Shown here: one piece after another, positions 1 to 8,136 of the stretch
Layout of the letters: each line of letters opens with the position of its first letter
Position numbering within the stretch: the first letter of the stretch is position 1
From: Flavobacterium azizsancarii
Lineage (GTDB): Bacteria; Bacteroidota; Bacteroidia; Flavobacteriales; Flavobacteriaceae
Direction: 5' to 3'
DNA length: 64,000 nt
Assembly: GCF_027980145.1 (NCBI RefSeq)
Contig: NZ_JAMZNK010000008.1
Span: forward strand, 97,374 to 161,373
Translations under genes and position numbers: made by a program
The notes under the pieces: model-generated
The model's database searches: none
Told to the model about the DNA's origin: nothing
What the model saw: the letters and a program-made list of their open reading frames with translations, nothing else

Positions 1-102
1 GCTACTATAGTATGCCATGCTTCGGCAAGGAAACTTGAACAGTGAGTTAGCTCAAAACTTGTCTTTACGAGTTTATTCAAGCAATTAATGTAGGCTTTTT
101 TT
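1..102 (+). ncRNA. 3' part of a structured RNA, possibly flavobacterial 6S RNA (partial)
   Basis: No reading frame fits this stretch, which runs straight into a GC-containing stem followed by a T run (TAGGC then seven T) about 20 bases before rny. It has nested complementary pieces (CTTGAA with TTCAAG, GAG-TTAG-CTC), so it looks like the 3' end of a structured transcript. My suggestion of 6S RNA rests only on position and general appearance; the 5' half lies outside the window. It could instead be an attenuator or 5' leader of rny. Confidence 0.3.
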
Positions 103-122
103 ATATATAAATTTTAACAAAC

Positions 123-1685
123 ATGGACATAATAACGATCATTATTTCAGGTATTATAGGGATTGCAGCAGGTTTTGCAATCGCTAAAATTATCGAAAAG
201 AGCAATATTTCTAATCTAATCAAGAACGCAAAAAAAGAGGCTTCTTCAATTTTAAAAGATGCTAATTTAGAAGCCGAGAACATTAAAAAAGATAAAATCC
301 TTCAGGCGAAAGAAAAATTTATCGAATTAAAATCTGAGCACGAGCAAGTTATTTTATCAAGAGATAAAAAAGTAGCAGAAGTGGAGAAAAGAGTTCGCGA
401 TAAGGAATCTCAAATCTCAAATGAATTATCGAAAGCTAAAAAAGTAAACGATGATTTTGAAGCTAAAACAGCAGAATACAACAACAAAATCGAGGTTTTA
501 GACAAAAAACAAACTGAAGTTGACAAATTACATAAAAGTCAATTACAACAACTTGAAGTAATCTCAGGACTTTCTGCCGAAGAAGCAAAAGAACAATTAG
601 TAGAAGGCTTAAAAGCCGAAGCTAAAAGTAAAGCAATGTCTCATATTCAGGATACGATTGAAGAGGCTAAACTTACTGCACAACAAGAAGCTAAGAAAAT
701 CATCATTAATACAATCCAGAGAGTTGGAACTGAAGAAGCAGTTGAAAATTGCGTTTCAGTATTCAACATTGAATCTGATGATGTAAAAGGTAGAATTATT
801 GGTCGTGAAGGTCGTAATATTAGAGCTCTTGAAGCTGCAACAGGAGTAGAAATCATTGTTGATGATACACCGGAAGCTATTATTCTTTCTTGTTTTGATC
901 CGGTTCGTAGAGAAATTGCCCGTTTGGCATTGCACAAACTGGTAACTGACGGACGTATTCACCCGGCAAGAATTGAAGAGGTTGTTGCTAAAACTGCCAA
1001 ACAAATTGATGACGAAATTATCGAAGTTGGTAAACGTACTGTTATTGACTTAGGTATTCACGGTTTACACCCTGAATTGATTAAAGTTGTTGGTAGAATG
1101 AAATACCGTTCATCTTACGGACAAAACTTATTGCAACACTCCAGAGAAGTTTCTAAACTTTGTGGTATCATGGCTGCCGAACTTGGCTTAAACGTAAAAC
1201 TGGCTAAAAGAGCAGGTTTACTTCATGATATTGGTAAAGTTCCGGATACTGAAAGTGATTTACCTCACGCATTATTAGGAATGCAATGGGCAGAGAAATA
1301 CGGTGAAAAAGAAGAAGTTTGCAATGCCATTGGAGCTCACCACGACGAGATCGAGATGAAATCATTACTTTCTCCTATCGTTCAGGTTTGTGATGCTATT
1401 TCAGGTGCAAGACCAGGCGCAAGACGTCAGGTTCTGGATTCATACATTCAACGTTTGAAAGATCTTGAAGAAGTAGCTTACGGATTTAGCGGTGTAAAAA
1501 ATGCATACGCAATTCAGGCAGGTAGAGAACTTCGTGTAATTGTAGAAAGTGAAAAAGTTTCTGATGATAATGCAGCAAACTTATCTTTTGAAATTTCACA
1601 AAAAATTCAAACTGAAATGACTTACCCGGGTCAGGTTAAAGTAACAGTAATTAGAGAAACAAGAGCTGTTAATATCGCTAAGTAA
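123..1685 (+). CDS. rny: Ribonuclease Y
   Basis: Membrane-anchored endoribonuclease that starts mRNA decay. The 520-residue protein has the full RNase Y order: an N-terminal membrane helix (about residues 3-22), a long charged coiled coil (about 30-200), a KH RNA-binding domain ([15 protein letters not shown] near 227-241), and an HD phosphohydrolase domain with the catalytic pair H368-D369 in LLHDIGK. Length is normal for the family. The ATG follows a short AT-rich leader with no Shine-Dalgarno, as is usual in Bacteroidota. It is monocistronic as far as seen, with a strong terminator right after it. Identification is from family motifs and is secure. Confidence 0.97.
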   Translation: MDIITIIISGIIGIAAGFAIAKIIEKSNISNLIKNAKKEASSILKDANLEAENIKKDKILQAKEKFIELKSEHEQVILSRDKKVAEVEKRVRDKESQISNELSKAKKVNDDFEAKTAEYNNKIEVLDKKQTEVDKLHKSQLQQLEVISGLSAEEAKEQLVEGLKAEAKSKAMSHIQDTIEEAKLTAQQEAKKIIINTIQRVGTEEAVENCVSVFNIESDDVKGRIIGREGRNIRALEAATGVEIIVDDTPEAIILSCFDPVRREIARLALHKLVTDGRIHPARIEEVVAKTAKQIDDEIIEVGKRTVIDLGIHGLHPELIKVVGRMKYRSSYGQNLLQHSREVSKLCGIMAAELGLNVKLAKRAGLLHDIGKVPDTESDLPHALLGMQWAEKYGEKEEVCNAIGAHHDEIEMKSLLSPIVQVCDAISGARPGARRQVLDSYIQRLKDLEEVAYGFSGVKNAYAIQAGRELRVIVESEKVSDDNAANLSFEISQKIQTEMTYPGQVKVTVIRETRAVNIAK

Positions 1686-1708
1686 TCTCAACATTATATA
1701 AAAACAAC

Positions 1709-1738
1709 AAAGGCTATCCTAACCGGATAGCCTTTATT
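1709..1738 (+). terminator. Rho-independent terminator after rny
   Basis: An 11-bp perfect stem, AAAGGCTATCC with GGATAGCCTTT, around a 5-base loop, followed by ATTGTTTT. It lies 23 bases after the rny stop. Confidence 0.85.
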
Positions 1739-1750
1739 GTTTTGCACCAA

Positions 1751-1764
1751 AGGCAACGTTGCCT
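1751..1764. repeat. 14-bp perfect palindrome
   Basis: AGGCAACGTTGCCT lies between the rny terminator and the 3' end of the histidine kinase gene. A second loose hairpin (CCTGTGG at 1784-1790 with CCACAGG at 1806-1812, then a T run) follows. Either may help end transcription; no gene is seen in 1739-1962. Confidence 0.4.
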
Positions 1765-1962
1765 ATATTTTATAAATAAAAAACCTGTGGAGAGAAAAAA
1801 AATTACCACAGGGATTGCAATTTTTTTTAAATATGCTACGTTAAAACCACGAAGCTTTGCGAACTTAGATTGCGTAAACACAACTTAAATCTTAGGTAAC
1901 TCTGCGAAAAACCTTTGTGCTTTCTTCGTTAAAACCAGTATTTCTATGTCTTTAAATAAATT

Positions 1963-3483
1963 TTAAAGATCATTAAAGACAATTTTAAAACTCGTCCCTA
2001 CTCCAACCTCGCTTTCTACAGAAATACTTCCTTTCATGGCCTCAATTTGGTTTCGGGTAATATACAAACCAATTCCCCGGGCCTCCTGATGTTTATGAAA
2101 CGTTTTATACATTCCGAATAACAACTCTCCGTAAACACTCAAATCTATTCCCAAACCATTATCTGTAATTTTTAATGATTTATAACCTTCCGGCTCAATG
2201 GCAAAATCAAAAACAATAACCGGATCACGATCAGGATGTGCGTATTTTATGGCATTCGTCGCAAAATTCAACAGCACACTTTCCATATACGCCGGATTAA
2301 AATTTACAGTCAAATACTTCGGCACATTATTTATAATCGTTACATTCTTCTGTTTGTCAAATCCTTTTATTGTAGAGATTGTTTTATCGATATAATCAGA
2401 GAGCTTTAACGGAGTAACCGCTATATTAATATTACTCTGCGTTTTTACAATCTGCGTTAGATTAGCTATTGTATCATTCAAATCATTAGAAACTGTTCGT
2501 AAATGCTCCAACATTTCGCTAACAGTTTGTTTATCTACATCTGCATCAATAAAATCTAAAATAGACTTTATATTCCCTGCCTGAGTATTTAGATTATGCG
2601 AAACGATATGCGAAAAATTAACCAGTCGGCTATTTTGATCACTATATAATTTCATCGTTTTTAAAAGCTCTAATTCTTTTTCCTTTTGCAAAGAAATATC
2701 GGTATGTGTACCTATTACCCGTAATGGTTTACCATTTTCGTCTCTTTTAATCACTTTTCCGCGATCCAGAATCCATTTATAATTACCACTGGAAGTCATT
2801 ACACGATGATAATTTTCGTAGTACGGAATCTTATTGTCAAAATGTTCCTGAATATCTGAGTAATATTTTGGCAAATCATCAGGATGAACAATCTTGTCCC
2901 AGCGTTCAGGATCATCAAAAATATCTGCTGATTCTAATTCTAAAATTTTTAATGATAATGAAGAGTAAAAAACAGTATTGGTAACCATGTCCCAATCCCA
3001 AATTCCTGCTGTCCCGGCTTCAAGAGCAAACTGAAAACGTTCTTCGGATATACGAAGTTTTTCTTCTTTTTCCTTTAGCTCCGTAATATCAGAAACGTGT
3101 CCATAAAAACTAACACAACCATCGTGAGCCAATTCAGTTTTAGACGAAATTTTAAACCAGCGCAATCCTTTCTTAGGCAAAACTGCCCTAAATTCAATAT
3201 CCCATGGCTTTACTTCTTTTCTTGCTTTTACAAGGGACTGGAAAAAGAAATCGCGATCCTGAGGAAAAATCCTGTCATAAATAATTAGCTTGGGATTATT
3301 TGAAAACATATCAGCTGCAAGCTCAAAGATTTCGTCAGCCGATTTACCGACTAAAGGAAAAGTATAATTGTTATCACAATCAATAACAAACTGAAAAAGT
3401 AAATCAGGCATTTCTGCAAACAACTTTTTATAAAAATTATTTACTTCTAAGCAATCCTCATTTCCATATAAATCAAAAACCAT
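1963..3483 (-). CDS. PAS-domain sensor histidine kinase
   Basis: A soluble-looking sensor kinase of 506 residues with no membrane helix or signal peptide. An N-terminal PAS/PAC unit (about 5-125) is followed by a second PAS_3-like unit (about 140-265, ending RVIGTHTDISLQKEKE), a dimerisation/phosphoacceptor segment with H296 in VSHNLNTQAGN, and a HATPase_c domain showing the N box (NFATNAIKYA), the G1 box (DNGLGID) and the G2 box (GIGLYITRNQIE). The ligand sensed by the PAS units cannot be told. No response regulator is adjacent, so the partner is encoded elsewhere. The gene stands alone on the minus strand. Confidence 0.9.
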   Translation of the reverse strand: MVFDLYGNEDCLEVNNFYKKLFAEMPDLLFQFVIDCDNNYTFPLVGKSADEIFELAADMFSNNPKLIIYDRIFPQDRDFFFQSLVKARKEVKPWDIEFRAVLPKKGLRWFKISSKTELAHDGCVSFYGHVSDITELKEKEEKLRISEERFQFALEAGTAGIWDWDMVTNTVFYSSLSLKILELESADIFDDPERWDKIVHPDDLPKYYSDIQEHFDNKIPYYENYHRVMTSSGNYKWILDRGKVIKRDENGKPLRVIGTHTDISLQKEKELELLKTMKLYSDQNSRLVNFSHIVSHNLNTQAGNIKSILDFIDADVDKQTVSEMLEHLRTVSNDLNDTIANLTQIVKTQSNINIAVTPLKLSDYIDKTISTIKGFDKQKNVTIINNVPKYLTVNFNPAYMESVLLNFATNAIKYAHPDRDPVIVFDFAIEPEGYKSLKITDNGLGIDLSVYGELLFGMYKTFHKHQEARGIGLYITRNQIEAMKGSISVESEVGVGTSFKIVFNDL

Positions 3484-3628
3484 ATATCACTTATTTAGTA
3501 GATTCAATTATTTCGAATAATATCTCAACGAAAAAGAACCACTTTATGCCTCTCCTATTTAAAGATTAACACAAAACCTTACACAATATATTAAATTTTC
3601 ACTTAAAAAGGCAGGTCTTCACATAAAA

Positions 3629-4525
3629 TTATTTTCTGGGATGATAAGAATGCATTACTTCTTTTAAAAAACTTCTGTCTAAATGAACATAAATTTCAGT
3701 AGTTGTAATCGATTCATGCCCTAACATTAACTGAATTGATCTTAAATCAGCGCCATTTTCGAGTAAGTGCGTTGCAAAAGAATGTCGCAACGTATGCGGA
3801 CTTATATTTTTATTTAGATTAATCTTCACAGCCAGGTCTTTTATAATCGTAAAAATCATAGCCCGTGTGAGCTGACTTCCTCTTCGGTTTAAGAATAAAG
3901 TATCTTCAAAACCTTTCTTTATCGTTAGGGTTCCCCGAATATTTTTTTGATAAATCTGCATGTATTTTTGGGTATATTTTCCTATTGGTACAAAACGTTC
4001 TTTGTTTCCTTTTCCCGTAATTTTAATAAACCCTTCGTCAAAAAACAAATCGGAAATCTTTAGCGAAACCAACTCCGAAACCCGAAGTCCGCAACCGTAT
4101 AATGTTTCTATAATAGCACGATTTCGTTCGCCTTCGTTTGTACTTAAATCAATAGCTGCAATAAGCGAATCTATTTCCTGAACAGATAAAGTATCGGGGA
4201 GTTTACGTCCTGTTTTTGGAGTTTCGATTAATTCTAATGGATTATCATTTCTATAATCTTCGAAAACAAGATAGCCAAAAAAACTTTTTAAACCTGAAAT
4301 AATACGGGCTTGCGAACGTGGATTCACTTCTTTTGCAACAGCATATATAAATTGTTGAACGGTTTCATCTGAAATTTTCAAGGGAGAAACCTCTATTTGA
4401 TTCGTTTCTAAAAAAAAACATAATCGTTCGATATCAAAGCCATAGTTCTCGATTGTATTTTTCGACAATCCTCTTTCGATTCGCAAATACGACTGATAAT
4501 CTTTAATATAGCTGTTCCAATTCAT
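3629..4525 (-). CDS. xerD: Site-specific tyrosine recombinase XerD
   Basis: Resolves chromosome dimers by strand exchange at dif. The 298-residue product begins MNWNSYIKDYQSYL; a Met six codons upstream is possible but adds nothing family-like. It has the N-terminal SAM-like DNA-binding domain and a complete catalytic set: R148 (GCGLRVSEL), K172, H244 and R247 (HTLRHSF), H270 (LGHESI) and nucleophile Y279. As far as I recall, xerD and aroQ are usual neighbours in Flavobacterium; here a block of outer membrane protein genes lies between them. XerC/XerD cannot be separated with full certainty from motifs alone. Confidence 0.9.
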   Translation of the reverse strand: MNWNSYIKDYQSYLRIERGLSKNTIENYGFDIERLCFFLETNQIEVSPLKISDETVQQFIYAVAKEVNPRSQARIISGLKSFFGYLVFEDYRNDNPLELIETPKTGRKLPDTLSVQEIDSLIAAIDLSTNEGERNRAIIETLYGCGLRVSELVSLKISDLFFDEGFIKITGKGNKERFVPIGKYTQKYMQIYQKNIRGTLTIKKGFEDTLFLNRRGSQLTRAMIFTIIKDLAVKINLNKNISPHTLRHSFATHLLENGADLRSIQLMLGHESITTTEIYVHLDRSFLKEVMHSYHPRK

Positions 4526-4556
4526 ACTTACAAAGTAAAACATTTTTAGGCATAAA

Positions 4557-4583
4557 AAAACCTTCCGTATTAGAGAAGGTTTT
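4557..4583 (-). terminator. Terminator of the first outer membrane protein gene
   Basis: AAAACCTTC and GAAGGTTTT form a 9-bp stem between the barrel-protein pseudogene (ending 4606) and xerD. It is nearly identical to the terminator at 5329-5355, which supports a tandem gene duplication that included the terminator. Confidence 0.8.
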
Positions 4584-4605
4584 ATAAAGTATGTTGCTGT
4601 AAATA

Positions 4606-5193
4606 TTAAATTTTATATGCTAATGACAATGCAAAATTGCTATTTTTAAAGCTTGCATTATAAACAAATGGATAATCCTGAATGTCATCAGGAACATCTG
4701 CTATATCTGACAATCCTATTGTATAACGTACGCCCAGAGCAAAATTTTCCGTAAAGTCGTACCCGATTCCCAAATTAAGGCCATAATCTGTTGATTTAAA
4801 CAAATCCTTAATATCTTCCCCTCTACTTTTGGCTGACAACAAAAACCCAATCTGTGGTCCAGCCTCAACACTAAAAGCATCTGTAATATAATATTTAGCC
4901 AAAACCGGAATATTTAAATAATTCACTTTGACATTTGCATTCGAATTACCACCTTAACCTTCGACAGTAGTACCCTGAGTCGAGAACAAAAATTCAGGCT
5001 GAATCGCAATTTTTTTCGCCACTTTAATTTCAGCGAATCCTCCAACATGAAAACCAGCTAAAGATTTAACATCTTCCTGATAACCTGTAAAATTCGAGAT
5101 ATTCAGTCCGCCTTTTACTCCAAATCTAGTAGATTGGGCACTTGCAAATCCAAATAACATACATGCCATAATTGGTAAAATAATTCTTTTCAT
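4606..5193 (-). pseudogene. Outer membrane beta-barrel (porin-family) gene with an internal stop
   Basis: Two reading-frame pieces in the same frame together make a 195-codon protein closely related to the intact neighbour at 5379-5957. The first piece has a signal peptide (MKRIILPIMACMLFGFASAQ) and the typical start RFGVKGGLNISN; the second resumes at NYLNIPVLAKYYI and ends in an aromatic-type strand (ALSLAYKI). They are separated by one TAA at 4954-4956, where the paralogue reads proline (TQGTKVDGP). There is no frameshift, so a single base change or sequencing error is enough to explain it. The 79-residue first piece would not form a barrel. Such proteins sit in the outer membrane; their transport role is unknown. 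Confidence 0.85.
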
Positions 5194-5252
5194 TTCATAG
5201 ATTTTAAATTAAAGAAAAAGAAACACAACAATAATGACAGAATATTCTTATA

Positions 5253-5260
5253 CAAATATA
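5253..5260 (-). promoter_or_regulatory. TAnnTTTG promoter box for the broken barrel gene
   Basis: CAAATATA on the plus strand is TATATTTG on the minus strand, 60 bases before the start codon at 5193. The same box precedes the other three paralogues, so the broken copy still appears to be transcribed. Confidence 0.6.
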
Positions 5261-5328
5261 GAAATTTATTTTTGATACAATTCATTTAGACGATTGTTTT
5301 TCAACAACTTAAAAATAACAAAATAAAA

Positions 5329-5355
5329 AAAACCTTCCTGATTAGGGAAGGTTTT
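5329..5355 (-). terminator. Terminator of the second outer membrane protein gene
   Basis: AAAACCTTCC and GGAAGGTTTT form a 10-bp stem with a 7-base loop, and the minus-strand side ends in a long T run. It lies 24 bases past the stop of the gene at 5379-5957. Confidence 0.85.
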
Positions 5356-5378
5356 GAAAATTTATTTTCTAGAAGTAA

Positions 5379-5957
5379 TTAGAATTTATAAGCTAAAGAT
5401 AAAGCAAGGTTACTATTTTTAGCACTATCATAATAATCTTCTGTATTATCAATTTCGTTATCTGTAATAGGAGACAATCCTATAGTATAACGAAGACCTA
5501 CAGAAAGATTATCTGTAAAATTATATCCTGCACCAATATTAAACCCAAAATCTACAGACCTTGTATAGTCTTTAAAATCGCTACCATTTGCTTTTGCAGA
5601 TAACAAAATACCTAATTGTGGACCAGCTTCAACGCTAAATTTATCCACGATATAATATTTAGCTAAAACCGGAATATTCAAATAATTTAATTTAAGATCT
5701 GCATCAGTCCCTAAAGGACCATCAACCTTAGTTCCTTGAGTTGAATACAAAAGCTCTGGCTGGATAAAGAATTTGTCAAAAATTTTGATTTCAGCAAAAC
5801 CTCCAACGTGAAAACCGACTAACGATTTAGTATCTTCAACATCTCCTCCAACTAAAGTTGAAATATTAAGACCTCCTTTTATTCCAAATCTTGTTTGCTG
5901 TGCATTAGTAAATCCAAATGCCATTACCGCTATAGCAGCTAAAATAATTTTCTTCAT
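5379..5957 (-). CDS. Outer membrane beta-barrel (porin-family) protein
   Basis: Exported protein of 192 residues. The start is set at MKKIILAAIAVMAFGFTNAQ, a clear signal peptide, because the upstream in-frame Met at 5987 falls inside the promoter box at 5985-5992. The mature part (RFGIKGGLNISTLVG, GFHVGGFAEIKIF, FIQPELLYSTQG, LNYLNIPVLAKYYI, FSVEAGPQLGILLSAK) shows alternating strands typical of the eight-stranded outer membrane beta-barrel family (OMP_b-brl_2 type), ending in ALSLAYKF with a terminal Phe. Close paralogues lie on both sides. Its exact function is not known. Confidence 0.88.
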   Translation of the reverse strand: MKKIILAAIAVMAFGFTNAQQTRFGIKGGLNISTLVGGDVEDTKSLVGFHVGGFAEIKIFDKFFIQPELLYSTQGTKVDGPLGTDADLKLNYLNIPVLAKYYIVDKFSVEAGPQLGILLSAKANGSDFKDYTRSVDFGFNIGAGYNFTDNLSVGLRYTIGLSPITDNEIDNTEDYYDSAKNSNLALSLAYKF

Positions 5958-5984
5958 AATATTTGTTTTGGTTAAATTAATAAT

Positions 5985-5992
5985 CAAATATA
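5985..5992 (-). promoter_or_regulatory. TAnnTTTG promoter box
   Basis: TATATTTG on the minus strand, 28 bases before the chosen ATG at 5957. It rules out the longer reading frame beginning at 5987. Confidence 0.7.
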
Positions 5993-6133
5993 AAAATTTA
6001 CTTCATAAAAAATAATTTTTATTTTAACAAATAAATTGGTAATTAGAAACTTAATCCTGTTAAAAAATTAATTAACGAATCACAATTTGTTACACATTAG
6101 GCATACTAAATTAAAAAAGCCTTCTCACATGTG

Positions 6134-6274
6134 GAGGGCACTGAAAAAGTAACCGTTTATCAAAAGAGGTTGTTTTCAAATATGACAACGGCTTCTTTTT
6201 CTCTGATATTCTCGGATAGGTGACGGAGAACACTTTAATACAGACGATTTTCAGAGCCTCTATTTTACTTATAA
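6134..6274. mobile_element. Truncated copy of a small inverted-repeat element (copy 1)
   Basis: These 141 bases align without gaps to 58399-58539, with about 14 differences by hand count. The left end GAGGGCACTGAAAAAGT matches the terminal repeat of the full copy, but the right end is missing: the similarity stops at 6274 and outer membrane protein coding sequence begins at once. The flank 6113-6133 (six A, GCCTTCT, CACATGTG) looks like half of a terminator hairpin whose other half is gone. Inference: the element inserted in the terminator of the truncated gene at 6265-6528, and a later deletion removed its right end with the 3' end of that gene. Confidence 0.75.
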
Positions 6275-6528
6275 TCTTCTCCATTATCACCATAACCTAA
6301 TCCTACTTTTACAGCTAAATTATCCATTACAAAATAACCACCCTCAGCACCAACATTCCAAGAAGTAGTACCATCTTCTGAACGCAATGCAAAGCCTGTG
6401 TTACCAGTTCCCGTTGCTCCAAAAGAAGTATTACCTTCAATAAGATACTTTCCTTTTTTAGTTTGCTCTTGTGCACTTGCAAAACCAATTGTCATTACTG
6501 CAATAGCAGCTAAAATATTTTTTATCAT
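6265..6528 (-). pseudogene. 3'-truncated outer membrane protein gene fused to element copy 1
   Basis: Codes for 87 residues: a clean signal peptide (MIKNILAAIAVMTIGFASAQ) and the first strands of a barrel (YLIEGNTSFGATGTGN, WNVGAEGGYFVMDNLAVKVGLGYG). The frame then runs into element sequence at 6274; the last residues YK and the stop come from the element. Barrel proteins of this type are usually about twice as long, so this is a remnant that is unlikely to fold in the outer membrane. The opening KGKYLIEGNTSFGA differs from the three neighbours, so it may belong to a different barrel subfamily. Confidence 0.8.
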
Positions 6529-6553
6529 GTTTGTGTTTTTATTTATTACCTAA

Positions 6554-6561
6554 CAAAACTA
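6554..6561 (-). promoter_or_regulatory. TAnnTTTG promoter box of the truncated gene
   Basis: TAGTTTTG on the minus strand, 25 bases before the ATG at 6528. The promoter of the truncated gene is intact. Confidence 0.6.
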
Positions 6562-6758
6562 ATCTTATACTTGTTAAAACAAGTACATAATAAAAACAAA
6601 AAGCATTAAAATAAGACAGAATTTAATTACAAACAAAAAGCTGAATTTCAACAGATTAGCCAATGAAGTAAAAAACGAAGGTTAATAAAAAACATAAATA
6701 CGTGAGATTTTTGTTAATTATTTAAAGCTATATATAAAACAATAAAATTAAAATAATG

Positions 6759-6766
6759 TAGTTTTG
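6759..6766 (+). promoter_or_regulatory. TAnnTTTG promoter box
   Basis: TAGTTTTG on the plus strand, 45 bases before the start of the barrel gene at 6812. Confidence 0.6.
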
Positions 6767-6811
6767 ACTAATAGATAACATTAAAAAAATACCAAATTTA
6801 AAAACACTTTT

Positions 6812-7378
6812 ATGAAAAAAATAATTTTAGCGGCTGTTCTGTTCATCGCAACATCAGCTACAATTCAGGCACAATTACTAAAAATTGGGGTAAAAGCAGG
6901 GGTTAACTTTGCTAGCCAAACTGGAGACGCATTTCCAAGTCAGAATATTGACAAAGAAGGAATAACAAACTTTCATGCAGGTTTAGTTGCTGAAATTAAA
7001 TTATTAGAAAAATTCTCTATTCAACCTGAACTTTTATACTCTACTCAAGGAGCATCTTATAAATTTAAAGATGTGAACCAAGAAGTAAAAAATGACTTGG
7101 GATATATATCTATTCCGGTAATGGCTAAAATTTATTTAAGTAAATCATTTAGCTTAGAGGTGGGACCACAAGCTCAATTTTTAGTAAGCGACAAAGATAA
7201 TGTTAACCTTGGAGACACTAAAACATTCGATTTCGGACTTAATGCTGGTTTAGGTCTAAAACTTACAGAAAGTATTTTTGTGCAAGCTCGTTATGGAATC
7301 GGACTTACAGAAGCATCAAAAGATGCAAATGTAAGAAACTCTGTTATACAACTTTCAGCTGGAATAATGTTGTTCTAA
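6812..7378 (+). CDS. Outer membrane beta-barrel (porin-family) protein
   Basis: Intact 188-residue member of the same family as the genes at 4606 and 5379, but on the opposite strand. It has a signal peptide (MKKIILAAVLFIATSATIQAQ), the conserved opening KIGVKAGVNFASQTG, FHAGLVAEIKLLEKFSIQPELLYSTQG in the middle, LEVGPQAQFLVSDK, and ends SAGIMLF with the terminal Phe typical of barrel proteins. It has its own promoter and terminator. The substrate or binding role is not known. Confidence 0.88.
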   Translation: MKKIILAAVLFIATSATIQAQLLKIGVKAGVNFASQTGDAFPSQNIDKEGITNFHAGLVAEIKLLEKFSIQPELLYSTQGASYKFKDVNQEVKNDLGYISIPVMAKIYLSKSFSLEVGPQAQFLVSDKDNVNLGDTKTFDFGLNAGLGLKLTESIFVQARYGIGLTEASKDANVRNSVIQLSAGIMLF

Positions 7379-7402
7379 AAAAATTTATCACATACTTTTA
7401 AG

Positions 7403-7436
7403 AAAACCGTTCTATTAATTAGAACGGTTTTTTTAT
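7403..7436 (+). terminator. Terminator after the barrel gene
   Basis: AAAACCGTTCTA and TAGAACGGTTTT form a 12-bp stem with a T run, 24 bases past the stop at 7378. Confidence 0.88.
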
Positions 7437-7566
7437 TTTTACCAAGTTCTATGACAATTTCAAAAACAATTTCAACCAATAAAATTAATTTAGCTTAATT
7501 GAACTTCTATTTCTTATATGGTTTAAAAAACTAAATGTTTTAAATCGCACAAAATATCTTTAAAAT

Positions 7567-7980
7567 ATGAAAATCGCTATAATCAACGGCCCCAATTTGA
7601 ATCTATTAGGAAAAAGAGAACCGGAAGTTTACGGAAGCCAAACTTTTGAAGATTATTTTGAAACGCTGCAAACTAAATTCCCTAACATAGAACTTTCTTA
7701 CTACCAAAGTAATATAGAAGGTGAGTTGATTGGAAAAATTCAGGAACATGGTTTTACATATGACGGAATTATTTTGAATGCCGGTGCTTATACTCATACT
7801 TCAATAGGTTTAGGCGATGCTATAAAAGCGGTTACAACTCCTGTTATCGAAGTACACATTTCGAATACTTATGCCCGCGAAAGTTTCAGACATCAATCGT
7901 ATTTGTCCGGAAACGCGAAAGGTGTAATTTTAGGCTTTGGATTAAAAAGCTACGAATTGGCCATTCAGTCATTCCTGTAA
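7567..7980 (+). CDS. aroQ: Type II 3-dehydroquinate dehydratase
   Basis: Converts 3-dehydroquinate to 3-dehydroshikimate in the shikimate pathway (cytoplasmic, dodecameric family). The 137-residue protein has the family start INGPNLNLLGKREPEVYG with the catalytic Arg and Tyr, the YYQSNIEGELIGKIQ segment, ILNAGAYTHTSIGLGDAI with the active-site Asn and His, and PVIEVHISNTYARESFRHQS with the second His and the binding-loop Arg. Length is a little under the usual 140-150, but nothing essential is missing. A weak TATCTTTA box lies just ahead of the ATG. Confidence 0.96.
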   Translation: MKIAIINGPNLNLLGKREPEVYGSQTFEDYFETLQTKFPNIELSYYQSNIEGELIGKIQEHGFTYDGIILNAGAYTHTSIGLGDAIKAVTTPVIEVHISNTYARESFRHQSYLSGNAKGVILGFGLKSYELAIQSFL

Positions 7981-8111
7981 ATACTTATAACTTTCTAACC
8001 GAATGTCACCCTGAGAGAAGTCGAAGACTATTGAAAATGAGAGAGCTTTCAGTCCGCTCAGCCTGACAAACAATTTAACAAATAATTAATAGGCTCGTTT
8101 TTAACTTATTC

Positions 8112-8119
8112 TATTTTTG
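8112..8119 (+). promoter_or_regulatory. TAnnTTTG promoter box
   Basis: TATTTTTG ends at the first base of the longest possible reading frame (8119), so translation must start later, at the ATG at 8137. Confidence 0.55.
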
Positions 8120-8136
8120 TGAGAGAAACCACTTTC

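Noticed and set aside
6111..6293. Minus-strand 60-residue frame across element copy 1
   Set aside because: Runs through the junction of element and outer membrane gene; the coding pattern shared by both copies is in another frame.
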